Assembly (NCBI GenBank): GCA_017936885.1
Contig: JAGBEO010000033.1
Location: 62,001-126,000 of the forward strand
Length of the DNA: 64,000 nucleotides
Reading direction: 5' to 3'
DNA from: Lachnospiraceae bacterium
GTDB lineage: Bacteria > Bacillota > Clostridia > Lachnospirales > Lachnospiraceae
Shown here: piece by piece, positions 42,899 through 50,959 of the stretch
How the letters are laid out: each line of letters begins with the position of its first letter
Numbering within the stretch: the stretch's first letter is position 1
Made by a program: the position numbers and the translations under genes
The notes under the pieces: generated by a model
The model's database searches: none
Told to the model about the DNA's origin: nothing
Seen by the model: the letters and a program-made list of their open reading frames with translations, nothing else

Positions 42899-44512
42899 CA
42901 GCTCTGAAAGGTAAAAATAATTCGCACAAAATTTATTGATTTACTGCGTACTCTAGGCGGATAGAGTAAAATAAAAGAAAAACTTTATCGCAAAGGAGTC
43001 CTAATGAGCAGAGAACGTGATCGAATTATTAAGAAGCTGGAAAAGAATCCTTCCCAGGAGTGTAATAAGATTCAGCAGAAATTTTACCCGGAGCTGTTTT
43101 CAAAGTTTGGTCAGGTTACAGATCCCAGGCACAGCAGTTACACCGAATACAGCAGCAGGGAAATGCTTGGAACGGTATATTACAAAGGTATTGCAGGGAT
43201 TTCCAGCATGCAGGGAATGATCAGAGAATTTAATGATGAAACGGTAGCCGGAAATCTTTATGGTTTTATGGGGAGCATAGCAAAGGAATATCTGCCGCAC
43301 GCAGTTACGGTGAATGAATTTCTAGAAAGATTAGACCCGGCAGACCTGGAAGAAATACAGTCAGACATCGTACACCGGATGATACGCAGAAAAACTTTTG
43401 ATGATGCGAAAATACTTGGGAAGTGGCTTGTCCTTGTAGATGGTACAGAACTGGACGAAGGGAAAACAAAAAAGAACGATAACTACCTGAGCCGCTGCTA
43501 TAACAAGGGAGAAAAAAACGAATTTACCAGATATCACCGAAGTGTCCTTGAAGCAAAGCTTTATCTGGGAAATGATCTTGTATGCAGCATGGCAACAGAA
43601 ACCATCGAAAATTCAGAGGAATACAATGAGAAAAAGCTGTGTGAAGAAGAAATCAAACAGGACTGCGAAAGGAAAGCGTTTGTAAGGATAGCATCAAAGA
43701 TAAAGGAGCGTTTTCCCAGACTGCCGGTCTGTATTGTTGCCGACAGCCTTTATGTCAGTGAAAGGGTATTGAAAATCTGCAGGGCTAACGGGTGGGATTA
43801 TATCATCCGGTATAAGGAAGGCTGTGCACCTTCCATCGAAAAGGAATATCAGGCAATCCCGGAAAAGCATAAGACCGGAAAAGCTGAGTATGTGAACGGA
43901 GTCATCTTCAAAGATCTTGATGTAAATGTTCTGAAATATAGGGAGACCAAGGTAAAAAAAGGTGAACCGGTTACAACAGAGTTTGTGTGGATCACAAATA
44001 TTGAAATCACGGATAAAAATGCCGGGAAACTGTCGGGGGCAGGACGAAGCAGATGGAAAATAGAAAACCAGGGCTTCAACCGGCAGAAAAGATGGCAGGG
44101 AGACATCTGCCATGCATGCAGTTTTAATGAAAGGGCGCAAAAAAATCATTACCTGCTAGAGCAGATATCAGATTTCATAAAACAGCTTTATGAGCATTAC
44201 TATCTCAAGAAAAATGGGATAAAGAAGACACAAAAAAATATATCTTCTGAACTGTTAGCAAGCTTTGGACGGCAACTAACGGAAACAGAAGATATACCAG
44301 CACAACTGAATGATTCAGTTTTAAACTGAGTTAATTGTAGCAAAGAAGGTGATGCCTGCCAAGAGGAAATGTAAAAAACATATAGAAAAATTGATTTGAG
44401 GGAATTTTCAGGCAGGCATTGTGGATAACTTCCTGAAAATTCAGGAGAAACCTTGAAAAATAACATTTCATGATTTTGGCAGGCTATAAGTTAAATTTAC
44501 CTTGTGGAACTG
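42899..44512 (+). mobile_element. insertion sequence, IS4-like, about 1.6 kb
   Basis: The element is bounded by imperfect inverted ends: left CAGCTCTGAAAGGTAAAAAT, right (reverse complement) CAGTTCCACAAGGTAAATTT, 17 of the first 24 positions equal. It carries one intact DDE transposase and is flanked by a 14-base direct repeat. It sits four bases upstream of the -35 of the yicC operon promoter. Family by transposase only; the long duplication is at or above the usual range for IS4. Confidence 0.8.
43004..44329 (+). CDS. IS4-like DDE transposase
   Basis: 441 residues, apparently complete. Candidate catalytic residues: Asp146 in LVLVDGTELD, Asp247 in IVADSLYVS and Glu354 in SRWKIENQGFNRQK, the last resembling the Y-(2)-R-(3)-E-(6)-K signature of IS4-type enzymes. 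The N-terminus includes FGQVTDPRHSSYTEYS, a pattern common in H-repeat and IS4-like proteins. Start ATG 43004 follows AAAGGAGTCCTA. The single intact frame inside paired ends suggests an element that is or recently was mobile. Confidence 0.88.
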   Translation: MSRERDRIIKKLEKNPSQECNKIQQKFYPELFSKFGQVTDPRHSSYTEYSSREMLGTVYYKGIAGISSMQGMIREFNDETVAGNLYGFMGSIAKEYLPHAVTVNEFLERLDPADLEEIQSDIVHRMIRRKTFDDAKILGKWLVLVDGTELDEGKTKKNDNYLSRCYNKGEKNEFTRYHRSVLEAKLYLGNDLVCSMATETIENSEEYNEKKLCEEEIKQDCERKAFVRIASKIKERFPRLPVCIVADSLYVSERVLKICRANGWDYIIRYKEGCAPSIEKEYQAIPEKHKTGKAEYVNGVIFKDLDVNVLKYRETKVKKGEPVTTEFVWITNIEITDKNAGKLSGAGRSRWKIENQGFNRQKRWQGDICHACSFNERAQKNHYLLEQISDFIKQLYEHYYLKKNGIKKTQKNISSELLASFGRQLTETEDIPAQLNDSVLN

Positions 44513-44526
44513 TCAGGGAAATACAT
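44513..44526. repeat. right target-site duplication of the insertion sequence
   Basis: TCAGGGAAATACAT, matching 42885-42898. Joining the two flanks reconstructs a continuous sequence leading into the yicC promoter. Confidence 0.75.
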
Positions 44527-44529
44527 TTC

Positions 44530-44558
44530 TTGACTACTCCCCATGATTATTTTATAAT
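44530..44558 (+). promoter_or_regulatory. strong sigma-A promoter of the yicC operon
   Basis: TTGACT (44530-44535), exactly 17 bases, perfect TATAAT (44553-44558), 62 bases before the yicC start. Confidence 0.85.
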
Positions 44559-44619
44559 ATATTTTGTATGCGTGGGTCTATCCGTGTACACCTACAATAG
44601 AGGAAAGAAGAATACAACT

Positions 44620-45498
44620 ATGATAAAAAGCATGACCGGTTTCGGCAGATGTGAAGTGACGGAAGGAGAACGGAAGATCACCGTTGAAATGAAATCTGTC
44701 AATCACAGATATTTAGATGTGAACATCAAGATGCCGAAGAAACTGAACTTTTTTGAAGCAGCGATTCGAAATGAACTGAAAAATTATATTCAGCGCGGTA
44801 AAGTGGATCTTTTCATCACGTATGAAGACCTTACGGAATCCAATGTTTGCGTAAAGTATAACAAGGAGCTGGCAGCAGAATACATGAAATATCTGACGCA
44901 GATGGCGGAGGATTTTTCATTGGATAATGATATCCGCATATCGACTCTTTCCAGATATCCGGAAGTGCTTTCCATGGAAGAACAGACTATTGATGAGGAA
45001 GAATTGTGGCAGCTTTTGGATAAGGCGATCAAAGGTGCGGCAGAGGGCTTTGTAGAGACCAGGATCAAAGAAGGCGAGAATCTGAAAAATGATCTGGTTG
45101 CGAAGCTGGACGGTATGCTTACTCATGTGGATTATATTACAGAACGTTCTCCGCAGATCATAGCCGAGTACAAGCAGAAGTTGGAAGATAAGGTCAAAGA
45201 ATTGATCGAGGATACCAAGGTAGACGAGAACAGACTCCTGATGGAAGTTACGATCTTTGCAGACAAGGTATGTGTGGACGAGGAACTGGTTCGCTTAAGG
45301 AGCCACATTGAGACGACCAGGGAGAATCTCATACAGGGCGGCAGTATCGGTCGTAAGCTTGATTTTATCGCTCAGGAGATGAATCGGGAAGCGAATACGA
45401 TCCTGTCGAAAGCGAATGATCTGGAGATTTCCAACCGTGCCATTGAGCTCAAGACGGAAATCGAGAAGGTTCGTGAGCAGATTCAGAACATCGAGTAG
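44620..45498 (+). CDS. yicC: YicC/YloC family endoribonuclease
   Basis: 292 residues. The family start IKSMTGFGRCEVTEGERKIT and the C-terminal IGRKLDFIAQEMNREANTIL followed by SKANDLEISNRAIELK are present; the latter region carries the conserved acidic residues. In the family YicC acts as an endoribonuclease and in bacilli YloC precedes remA and gmk, as here. ATG 44620 follows AGAGGAAAGAAG; longer frames upstream run through the promoter and are rejected. First gene of the operon. Confidence 0.93.
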   Translation: MIKSMTGFGRCEVTEGERKITVEMKSVNHRYLDVNIKMPKKLNFFEAAIRNELKNYIQRGKVDLFITYEDLTESNVCVKYNKELAAEYMKYLTQMAEDFSLDNDIRISTLSRYPEVLSMEEQTIDEEELWQLLDKAIKGAAEGFVETRIKEGENLKNDLVAKLDGMLTHVDYITERSPQIIAEYKQKLEDKVKELIEDTKVDENRLLMEVTIFADKVCVDEELVRLRSHIETTRENLIQGGSIGRKLDFIAQEMNREANTILSKANDLEISNRAIELKTEIEKVREQIQNIE

Positions 45499-45507
45499 GG
45501 AATGAAT

Positions 45508-45768
45508 ATGGGCAAACTGATTCATATAGGATTTGGTAATGTAGTAAATACGGGGAAGATCATTGCAATCGTCAGTCCGGATTCCGCACCCATTAAGCGC
45601 ATGGTGCAGAAAGCGAAGGAGACGGGGATGGCGATTGATGCCACGCAGGGGCGTAAGACGAAGGCGGTCCTGGTAATGGAGAACAGCCAGATCGTGTTGT
45701 CGGCACTTCTTCCGGAAACCATAGCAGGCAGAGCACAGACAGAAGGCGGGGAGACAGAAGATGCGTAA
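45508..45768 (+). CDS. remA: RemA-like DNA-binding regulator (DUF370)
   Basis: 86 residues with the DUF370 pattern LIHIGFGNVVNTGKIIAIVS then PDSAPIKRMVQKAKE and IDATQGRKTKAVLV. In B. subtilis RemA activates matrix and osmoprotection genes and forms DNA-wrapping rings. ATG 45508 is preferred to ATG 45502 because of spacing from the TAGGGA site. Located between yicC and gmk, as in bacilli, and overlaps gmk by eight bases. Confidence 0.92.
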   Translation: MGKLIHIGFGNVVNTGKIIAIVSPDSAPIKRMVQKAKETGMAIDATQGRKTKAVLVMENSQIVLSALLPETIAGRAQTEGGETEDA

Positions 45769-46381
45769 AGGTATTTTGATCGTTGTTTCCGGATTCTCGG
45801 GAGCAGGCAAAGGTACTTTGATGAAGAAACTGGTGCAGGAGTATGACAATTATGCATTGTCCATATCGGCAACCACCAGAAATCCCAGACCAGGTGAGGA
45901 AAACGGCAGGGAATACTTTTTTCTGAAAAAGGAAGAATTTAAACAAAAGATTGCGGAAAACGGGCTGATTGAATATGCACGTTACTGTGATAACTATTAC
46001 GGGACACCGAGAGCGTATGTGGAGAAGCAGCTTGCCGACGGCAAGGATGTGATTTTAGAGATTGAGATTCAGGGGGCGCTCAAGGTCAAGAAACAGTATC
46101 CGGATGCGCTTTTGCTGTTCGTCATGCCGCCCAGCGCGGAAGAACTCAGGCGCAGACTGGAAGGCAGAGGAACCGAGACACAGGATGTAATCGATAAGCG
46201 GATGCATCGTGCAAGGGAAGAAGCGGAAGGCATAGAAGAGTATGAGTATATCGTAGTCAATGACGATTTGGACGTCTGTGTCAGAGAGCTTCATGAAATT
46301 ATTACAGCAGCTCATAATACTCCGTTAAGGAATAAGGATTTTATAGAGAAAATGAGAAAAGAATTGGAAGGAGAAAAATAA
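45761..46381 (+). CDS. gmk: guanylate kinase
   Basis: 206 residues. P-loop SGFSGAGKGTLM, GMP-binding SISATTRNPRPGEENGREYFF-type region (seen as SATTRNPRPGEENGREYF), and the lid region after EIEIQGALKVKK. Converts GMP to GDP with ATP. Overlaps remA by eight bases and shares its last base with the rpoZ start. Confidence 0.95.
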   Translation: MRKGILIVVSGFSGAGKGTLMKKLVQEYDNYALSISATTRNPRPGEENGREYFFLKKEEFKQKIAENGLIEYARYCDNYYGTPRAYVEKQLADGKDVILEIEIQGALKVKKQYPDALLLFVMPPSAEELRRRLEGRGTETQDVIDKRMHRAREEAEGIEEYEYIVVNDDLDVCVRELHEIITAAHNTPLRNKDFIEKMRKELEGEK

Positions 46382-46647
46382 TGTTACATCCATCTTATGC
46401 AGAATTAATTAATGTAGTAAACAGCGAGGTTGAAGAGGGAGAAGATCCGGTAGTAAACAGCAGATATTCTATCGTGATGGCTACCGCTAAAAGAGCAAGA
46501 CAGATTATTGCCGGTGATGAAGAGTTAGTGGACGGCAAGGGTAAGAAGGCTTTGTCTGTAGCTGTAGAAGAATTAAACCAGGGTAAAATCAAAATCTTAT
46601 GTGATGATGCGGCAGAAGAGGAGTCTTCTGAGGCAGATGCTGAATAG
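46381..46647 (+). CDS. rpoZ: RNA polymerase omega subunit
   Basis: 88 residues. The omega signature NSRYSIVMATAKRARQIIAG is present, followed by an acidic tail (DDAAEEESSEADAE). Starts at the last base of gmk (TAATG). The gmk-rpoZ pair is a widely conserved arrangement. Confidence 0.94.
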   Translation: MLHPSYAELINVVNSEVEEGEDPVVNSRYSIVMATAKRARQIIAGDEELVDGKGKKALSVAVEELNQGKIKILCDDAAEEESSEADAE

Positions 46648-46690
46648 TCAGTAATTCTGCGTGTTTGAAAGGGAAAGGTGTGGTATAAAA

Positions 46691-47701
46691 ATGAAGAGTG
46701 CAATTAAAGCAGTAAGCGAAGGTAAAAATTTGTCTGTAGAAGAAGCCGCAAGAGTGATGAATATTATGTTGAGCGGTGAGGCAACGCAGGCGCAGATTGC
46801 GGCGTATTTGACAGCGCTTCGCATGAAGGGTGAGACGATTGACGAGATTATCGGAAGTGCCAGTGTGATAAAAGAAAAGGCTGCGCATATCCATCCCAAT
46901 TTGCCGATGTATGCCGATTTCGTGGGTACCGGAGGCGACTGCACTTATACCTTTAATATTTCCACTACGGCTGCTTTTGTGGCAGCGGCAGCAGGGCTTC
47001 CCATCGCAAAGCATGGCAATCGTGCGATTTCTTCCAAATCCGGAGCCGGTGATGTGTTGGAAGCGTTGGGGGTTAATATTACACCGGATCTTGTTGTGGT
47101 TAAAAAATGTGTAGAAGAAGTAGGGATTGGTTTTATGTTTGCACCTGCTTTTAACCAGTCTTTGCGATTCGTAGGTCAGGTGAGAAATGAGATCGGTATC
47201 CGTTCTATTTTTAATATTATGGGACCGATGGCAAATCCTTCCGGTGCCAAATGTATGGTAATCGGTGTCTACGATCGGAAACTCTGCGAGCCGATTGCCA
47301 ATGCCCTGATGCATCTTGGAGTGGAAACCGGAATGGTAGTGTCCGGAGCGAATGGTATGGATGAGATTTCTACCACATGTGAGACTACGATTGCGGAAAT
47401 CAAAGATAATGTGGTAACTGTCTATACGGTTACGCCGGAGCAGTTTGGATTTAAGCGTGCTGCGGAAGAAGATATTATGGGCGGCGACGGAGAAACCAAT
47501 GCCAAGATTACGAAGGATATTTTAAGCGGTGCCGACAAGGGACCGAAGCGGGATATTGTATTATTAAATGCCGGCATGGCACTCTATGTGGGCAAGGTAT
47601 CAGCAACTGTTGAGGACGGTATTAAGTTAGCTGCCGAGACGATCGACTCCGGCAAGGCAATGGAGACACTCAATAAGTTAGTGGAGTATTCCAAACAGTA
47701 A
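46691..47701 (+). CDS. trpD: anthranilate phosphoribosyltransferase (stand-alone TrpD)
   Basis: 336 residues. Glycos_trans_3N helices, then the PRPP motif GTGGD at residues 79-83 followed by CTYTFNIST, then AKHGNRAISSKSGAGDVLEALG and NIMGPMANPSGAKCMVIGVY. The enzyme joins PRPP to anthranilate in tryptophan synthesis. ATG 46691 follows GGAAAGGTGTGG. It sits in a housekeeping operon with no other trp gene; the CTY residues after GTGGD are less common than GSN/GSH, so a related phosphoribosyltransferase role cannot be excluded. Confidence 0.87.
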   Translation: MKSAIKAVSEGKNLSVEEAARVMNIMLSGEATQAQIAAYLTALRMKGETIDEIIGSASVIKEKAAHIHPNLPMYADFVGTGGDCTYTFNISTTAAFVAAAAGLPIAKHGNRAISSKSGAGDVLEALGVNITPDLVVVKKCVEEVGIGFMFAPAFNQSLRFVGQVRNEIGIRSIFNIMGPMANPSGAKCMVIGVYDRKLCEPIANALMHLGVETGMVVSGANGMDEISTTCETTIAEIKDNVVTVYTVTPEQFGFKRAAEEDIMGGDGETNAKITKDILSGADKGPKRDIVLLNAGMALYVGKVSATVEDGIKLAAETIDSGKAMETLNKLVEYSKQ

Positions 47702-47738
47702 GCTGCTATAGAAAGATGAAGAAAGAACAGTAATATAT

Positions 47739-49079
47739 ATGGAAAAAAAAGTATTGTTTGTATCCTTGGGATGCGACAAGAATCTGGTGGATTCCGAGAT
47801 GATGCTCGGACTTCTTGCCCAAAGCGGTTATATGTTTACCGATGATGAAAAAGAAGCGGATGTGGTAGTGGTCAATACCTGCTGTTTTATTAATGATGCC
47901 AAGGAAGAAAGCATCAACACCATTCTGGGGATGGCGGAACTGAAGAAAAGCGGCCGGATCGAGGCTCTGATTGTGGCAGGCTGTCTGGCACAGCGTTATA
48001 AAGAGGAAATTCAGGCAGAGATTGAAGAAGTGGATGCCATTCTGGGTACTATGGCGATTGATGAAGTGGTTAAAACCATTGATGAGGTATTGCAGGGAAA
48101 CAAGGAAAATCACTACAAAAATCTGGATGCAAAGCCGCTAACCGGCGTGGAACGCGTGGTAACCACCGGAGGGCATTATGCCTATTTAAAGATTGCAGAA
48201 GGGTGCAATAAGCATTGCACCTATTGTATTATTCCCAAAGTGCGCGGTAACTATCGAAGTGTGCCTATGGAGAGTTTACTAGAAGAGGCAGAGAGGCTGG
48301 CAGAGCAGGGAGTCAGGGAGTTGATCCTTGTGGCACAGGAGACCACGCTTTACGGTACGGATCTTTATGGGCGTAAGATGCTGCCCGAGTTGCTTCATAA
48401 GCTTTGCAGGATCAGCGGTATCTATTGGATTCGCATTTTATATTGTTATCCGGAAGAGATTGATGATGCATTGATCCAAACAATAAAAGAAGAGAAGAAA
48501 ATATGCCATTATTTGGATCTGCCGATACAGCATGCTTCGGATAACATTTTAAAAAGAATGGGACGAAGAACGGATCAAGAAGAGTTGACTAATATAGTTA
48601 AGAAACTTCGGGCAGAAATTCCGGATATTTGTCTCAGAACTACGTTGATTACCGGTTTCCCGGGGGAAACGGAAGCAGACCACGAAGAACTGATGGAATT
48701 TATAGACGAAATGGAGTTTGACAGACTGGGCGTTTTTACCTACTCACAGGAAGAAGATACACCGGCGGCGGATATGCCGGATCAGATACCGGAAGAGACG
48801 AAGGAAGAAAGACAGGCTGAGCTGATGGAACTGCAGCAGGAGATTGCTTTTGAAGCGGCGGAGCGCATGAAGGACAGGGTCGTGACTGCCATGATCGAAG
48901 GCAAGGTTGCCGATGAGAATGCGTATGTTGCAAGAACCTATAAAGATGCGCCTAATGTGGATGGTTTCCTGTTTATTAATACAGGCAGAGAACTGATGAC
49001 CGGTGATTTCGTGAAAGTTAAAATAACCGGCTCTTATGAATATGATCTGATTGGAGAATTAGAAGATGAATCTACCTAA
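47739..49079 (+). CDS. rimO: ribosomal protein S12 methylthiotransferase
   Basis: 446 residues. The N-terminal UPF0004 domain with SLGCDKNLVDSEMMLG and a later VVVNTCCFINDAKEES binds one iron-sulfur cluster; the radical SAM core has the CxxxCxxC motif in EGCNKHCTYCIIPKVRG; a TRAM domain closes the protein. It methylthiolates an aspartate of S12. The RimO-type SLGCDKNLVDSE favours RimO over MiaB. The ribosome site is weak (GAAGAAAG). Overlaps pgsA by 14 bases. Confidence 0.94.
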   Translation: MEKKVLFVSLGCDKNLVDSEMMLGLLAQSGYMFTDDEKEADVVVVNTCCFINDAKEESINTILGMAELKKSGRIEALIVAGCLAQRYKEEIQAEIEEVDAILGTMAIDEVVKTIDEVLQGNKENHYKNLDAKPLTGVERVVTTGGHYAYLKIAEGCNKHCTYCIIPKVRGNYRSVPMESLLEEAERLAEQGVRELILVAQETTLYGTDLYGRKMLPELLHKLCRISGIYWIRILYCYPEEIDDALIQTIKEEKKICHYLDLPIQHASDNILKRMGRRTDQEELTNIVKKLRAEIPDICLRTTLITGFPGETEADHEELMEFIDEMEFDRLGVFTYSQEEDTPAADMPDQIPEETKEERQAELMELQQEIAFEAAERMKDRVVTAMIEGKVADENAYVARTYKDAPNVDGFLFINTGRELMTGDFVKVKITGSYEYDLIGELEDEST

Positions 49080-49599
49080 TAAATTGACAATGTTTCGTGT
49101 GATATTGATTCCTTTCTTTGTAGTGTTTATGCTTGCGGATATCACTGCATATGATAAGTGGATCGCACTGGCGATCTTCATCATTGCCAGTCTGACAGAC
49201 TTGTTGGATGGCAAGATCGCCAGAAAATATAATCTGGTAACGAATTTCGGAAAGTTTATGGACCCTTTGGCTGACAAACTTTTGGTTTGTTCCGCACTTA
49301 TTTGTCTGGTGGCGCTTTGTAAGATTCCGGCATGGATTGTGATTGTTATTATTGCCAGAGAATTTATTATCAGCGGATTTAGACTGATTGCATCGGATAA
49401 CGGTGTGGTGATTGCTGCAAGCTACTGGGGTAAATTTAAAACGACTTTTCAGATGGTTATGATTTGTCTCATGATTGCAGATATTGAGGCCATCAGTCTC
49501 CTTACGGCGATTGTGATGTGGGTGGCACTGGTGCTTACGGTAGTATCTTTAGTAGATTATCTGGTTAAAAATAAGGATGTTATGAAGGACACGAAATAG
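49066..49599 (+). CDS. pgsA: CDP-diacylglycerol-glycerol-3-phosphate phosphatidyltransferase
   Basis: 177-residue membrane enzyme making phosphatidylglycerophosphate. The CDP-alcohol phosphotransferase motif DG-x2-AR-x8-G-x3-D-x3-D is seen as LLDGKIARKYN then GKFMDPLADK. Four to six membrane helices. It starts inside the end of rimO; rimO-pgsA-cinA-recA is a common order in Firmicutes, with one extra gene here before recA. Confidence 0.94.
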   Translation: MNLPNKLTMFRVILIPFFVVFMLADITAYDKWIALAIFIIASLTDLLDGKIARKYNLVTNFGKFMDPLADKLLVCSALICLVALCKIPAWIVIVIIAREFIISGFRLIASDNGVVIAASYWGKFKTTFQMVMICLMIADIEAISLLTAIVMWVALVLTVVSLVDYLVKNKDVMKDTK

Positions 49600-49631
49600 A
49601 TCGAAAGATTGATTGGGAATGGATGGTTGAT

Positions 49632-50903
49632 ATGGTTGTAGAGTTGATTTCAGTTGGAACAGAAATATTGTTGGGTAACATTGTGAATACCAATGCAGCC
49701 TATTTATCCGAACAATGTGCCGGACTGGGACTGTCCTGCTACTATCAGGATGTGGTAGGTGACAATGAAGAAAGGCTTTCAGAGACGATTCGGCTGGCTT
49801 TATCCAGAGCGGATATTCTTTTGATATCAGGAGGACTGGGGCCCACACAGGATGATCTGACGAAAGAAGCAGCAGCTAAAGTGTTCGGCAAGAACTTATA
49901 TCTTCATGAGGACAGTAAGGCGGCTATCCAGAGTTATTTTGAAAAAAGAGGTCTGGAAATTACGGATAATAACTGGAAGCAGGCAATGGTACCGGAAGGC
50001 TGCATCGTTCTGGACAATCCCAACGGCACAGCTCCCGGCATTATTATGGCAGAGAACGGCAAGCATGTGGTGCTGATGCCGGGACCGCCGGGTGAAATGA
50101 TCCCGATGTTTGAAACATCGGTTATGCCGTATTTAAGCGCACTGCAGTCTTGTGTGATTTATTCCAAAACCGTGAAAATGTGCGGTGTGGGTGAGAGTAA
50201 GGTTGAGACTATGGTGACGGATCTGATTGAAAAGCAGACGAATCCGACGATTGCGACCTACGCTAAGACTGGAGAAGTGCACTTGCGTGTAACAGCCAGA
50301 GCAGAAGATGAGAAAGCAGCTAAGAAATTAGTAAAGCCTGTGGTTCAGGAGTTAAAGAGCAGATTTGGTGATTATATTTACACCACAGAGGAAGGGGTAA
50401 CTTTAGAGAAGGCGGTAGTAGACTTACTGACAGCATATGGCATGACAGCAAGTACGGTGGAATCCTGTACAGGAGGGATGCTGGCGGCAAGATTGATCAA
50501 TGTGCCGGGAGTATCTGATGTATTTAAATCAGGATATGTTACCTATTCGAATAAATCGAAACGCAAACTGTTAGGAATCAGAAAGAATACGCTGTTAAAG
50601 CATGGTGCAGTCAGTGAAGAAATTGCAAGGGAAATGGCAAAATCAGCCGCATTCCTGGCAAAGACTGATGTGTGTGTCTCCACAACCGGCATCGCAGGAC
50701 CGGATGGCGGAACCGATAAGAAACCGGTCGGGCTTGTATATATCGCTTGCAACGTGCGAGGGCATATTACCGTGAAGGAATACCGTTTTAGCGGTAATCG
50801 TGCAAAAATCAGGGATAATACGGTTTCCGCGGCGTTGGCGCTGACGAGAAAATGTATTTTACAGTATGATAGTGATGTGGCTTTGGACAGAAAAGAGAAG
50901 TAG
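49632..50903 (+). CDS. cinA: CinA competence/damage-inducible protein
   Basis: 423 residues: an N-terminal MoCF-type domain (VELISVGTEILLGNIVNTNA, SGGLGPTQDDLTKEA, LMPGPPGEM) and a C-terminal CinA_C nicotinamide-nucleotide amidase domain (STVESCTGGMLAARLI, VSTTGIAGPDGGTDKKPVGL). In the family it deamidates NMN and hydrolyses ADP-ribose, in NAD recycling. ATG 49632 is chosen to match the usual family start; ATG 49623 is possible. In many Firmicutes recA follows directly; here the repeat protein gene intervenes. Confidence 0.93.
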   Translation: MVVELISVGTEILLGNIVNTNAAYLSEQCAGLGLSCYYQDVVGDNEERLSETIRLALSRADILLISGGLGPTQDDLTKEAAAKVFGKNLYLHEDSKAAIQSYFEKRGLEITDNNWKQAMVPEGCIVLDNPNGTAPGIIMAENGKHVVLMPGPPGEMIPMFETSVMPYLSALQSCVIYSKTVKMCGVGESKVETMVTDLIEKQTNPTIATYAKTGEVHLRVTARAEDEKAAKKLVKPVVQELKSRFGDYIYTTEEGVTLEKAVVDLLTAYGMTASTVESCTGGMLAARLINVPGVSDVFKSGYVTYSNKSKRKLLGIRKNTLLKHGAVSEEIAREMAKSAAFLAKTDVCVSTTGIAGPDGGTDKKPVGLVYIACNVRGHITVKEYRFSGNRAKIRDNTVSAALALTRKCILQYDSDVALDRKEK

Positions 50904-50959
50904 CATACTGCCGGGGATTGCATAGAGATAAATAGAAGCGGGTAAAAGGAGAGGAACGA

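Noticed and set aside
44470-44619. Longer N-terminus for YicC
   Set aside because: It would run through the insertion sequence end, the target duplication and the promoter; the family starts at MIKSMTGFG.
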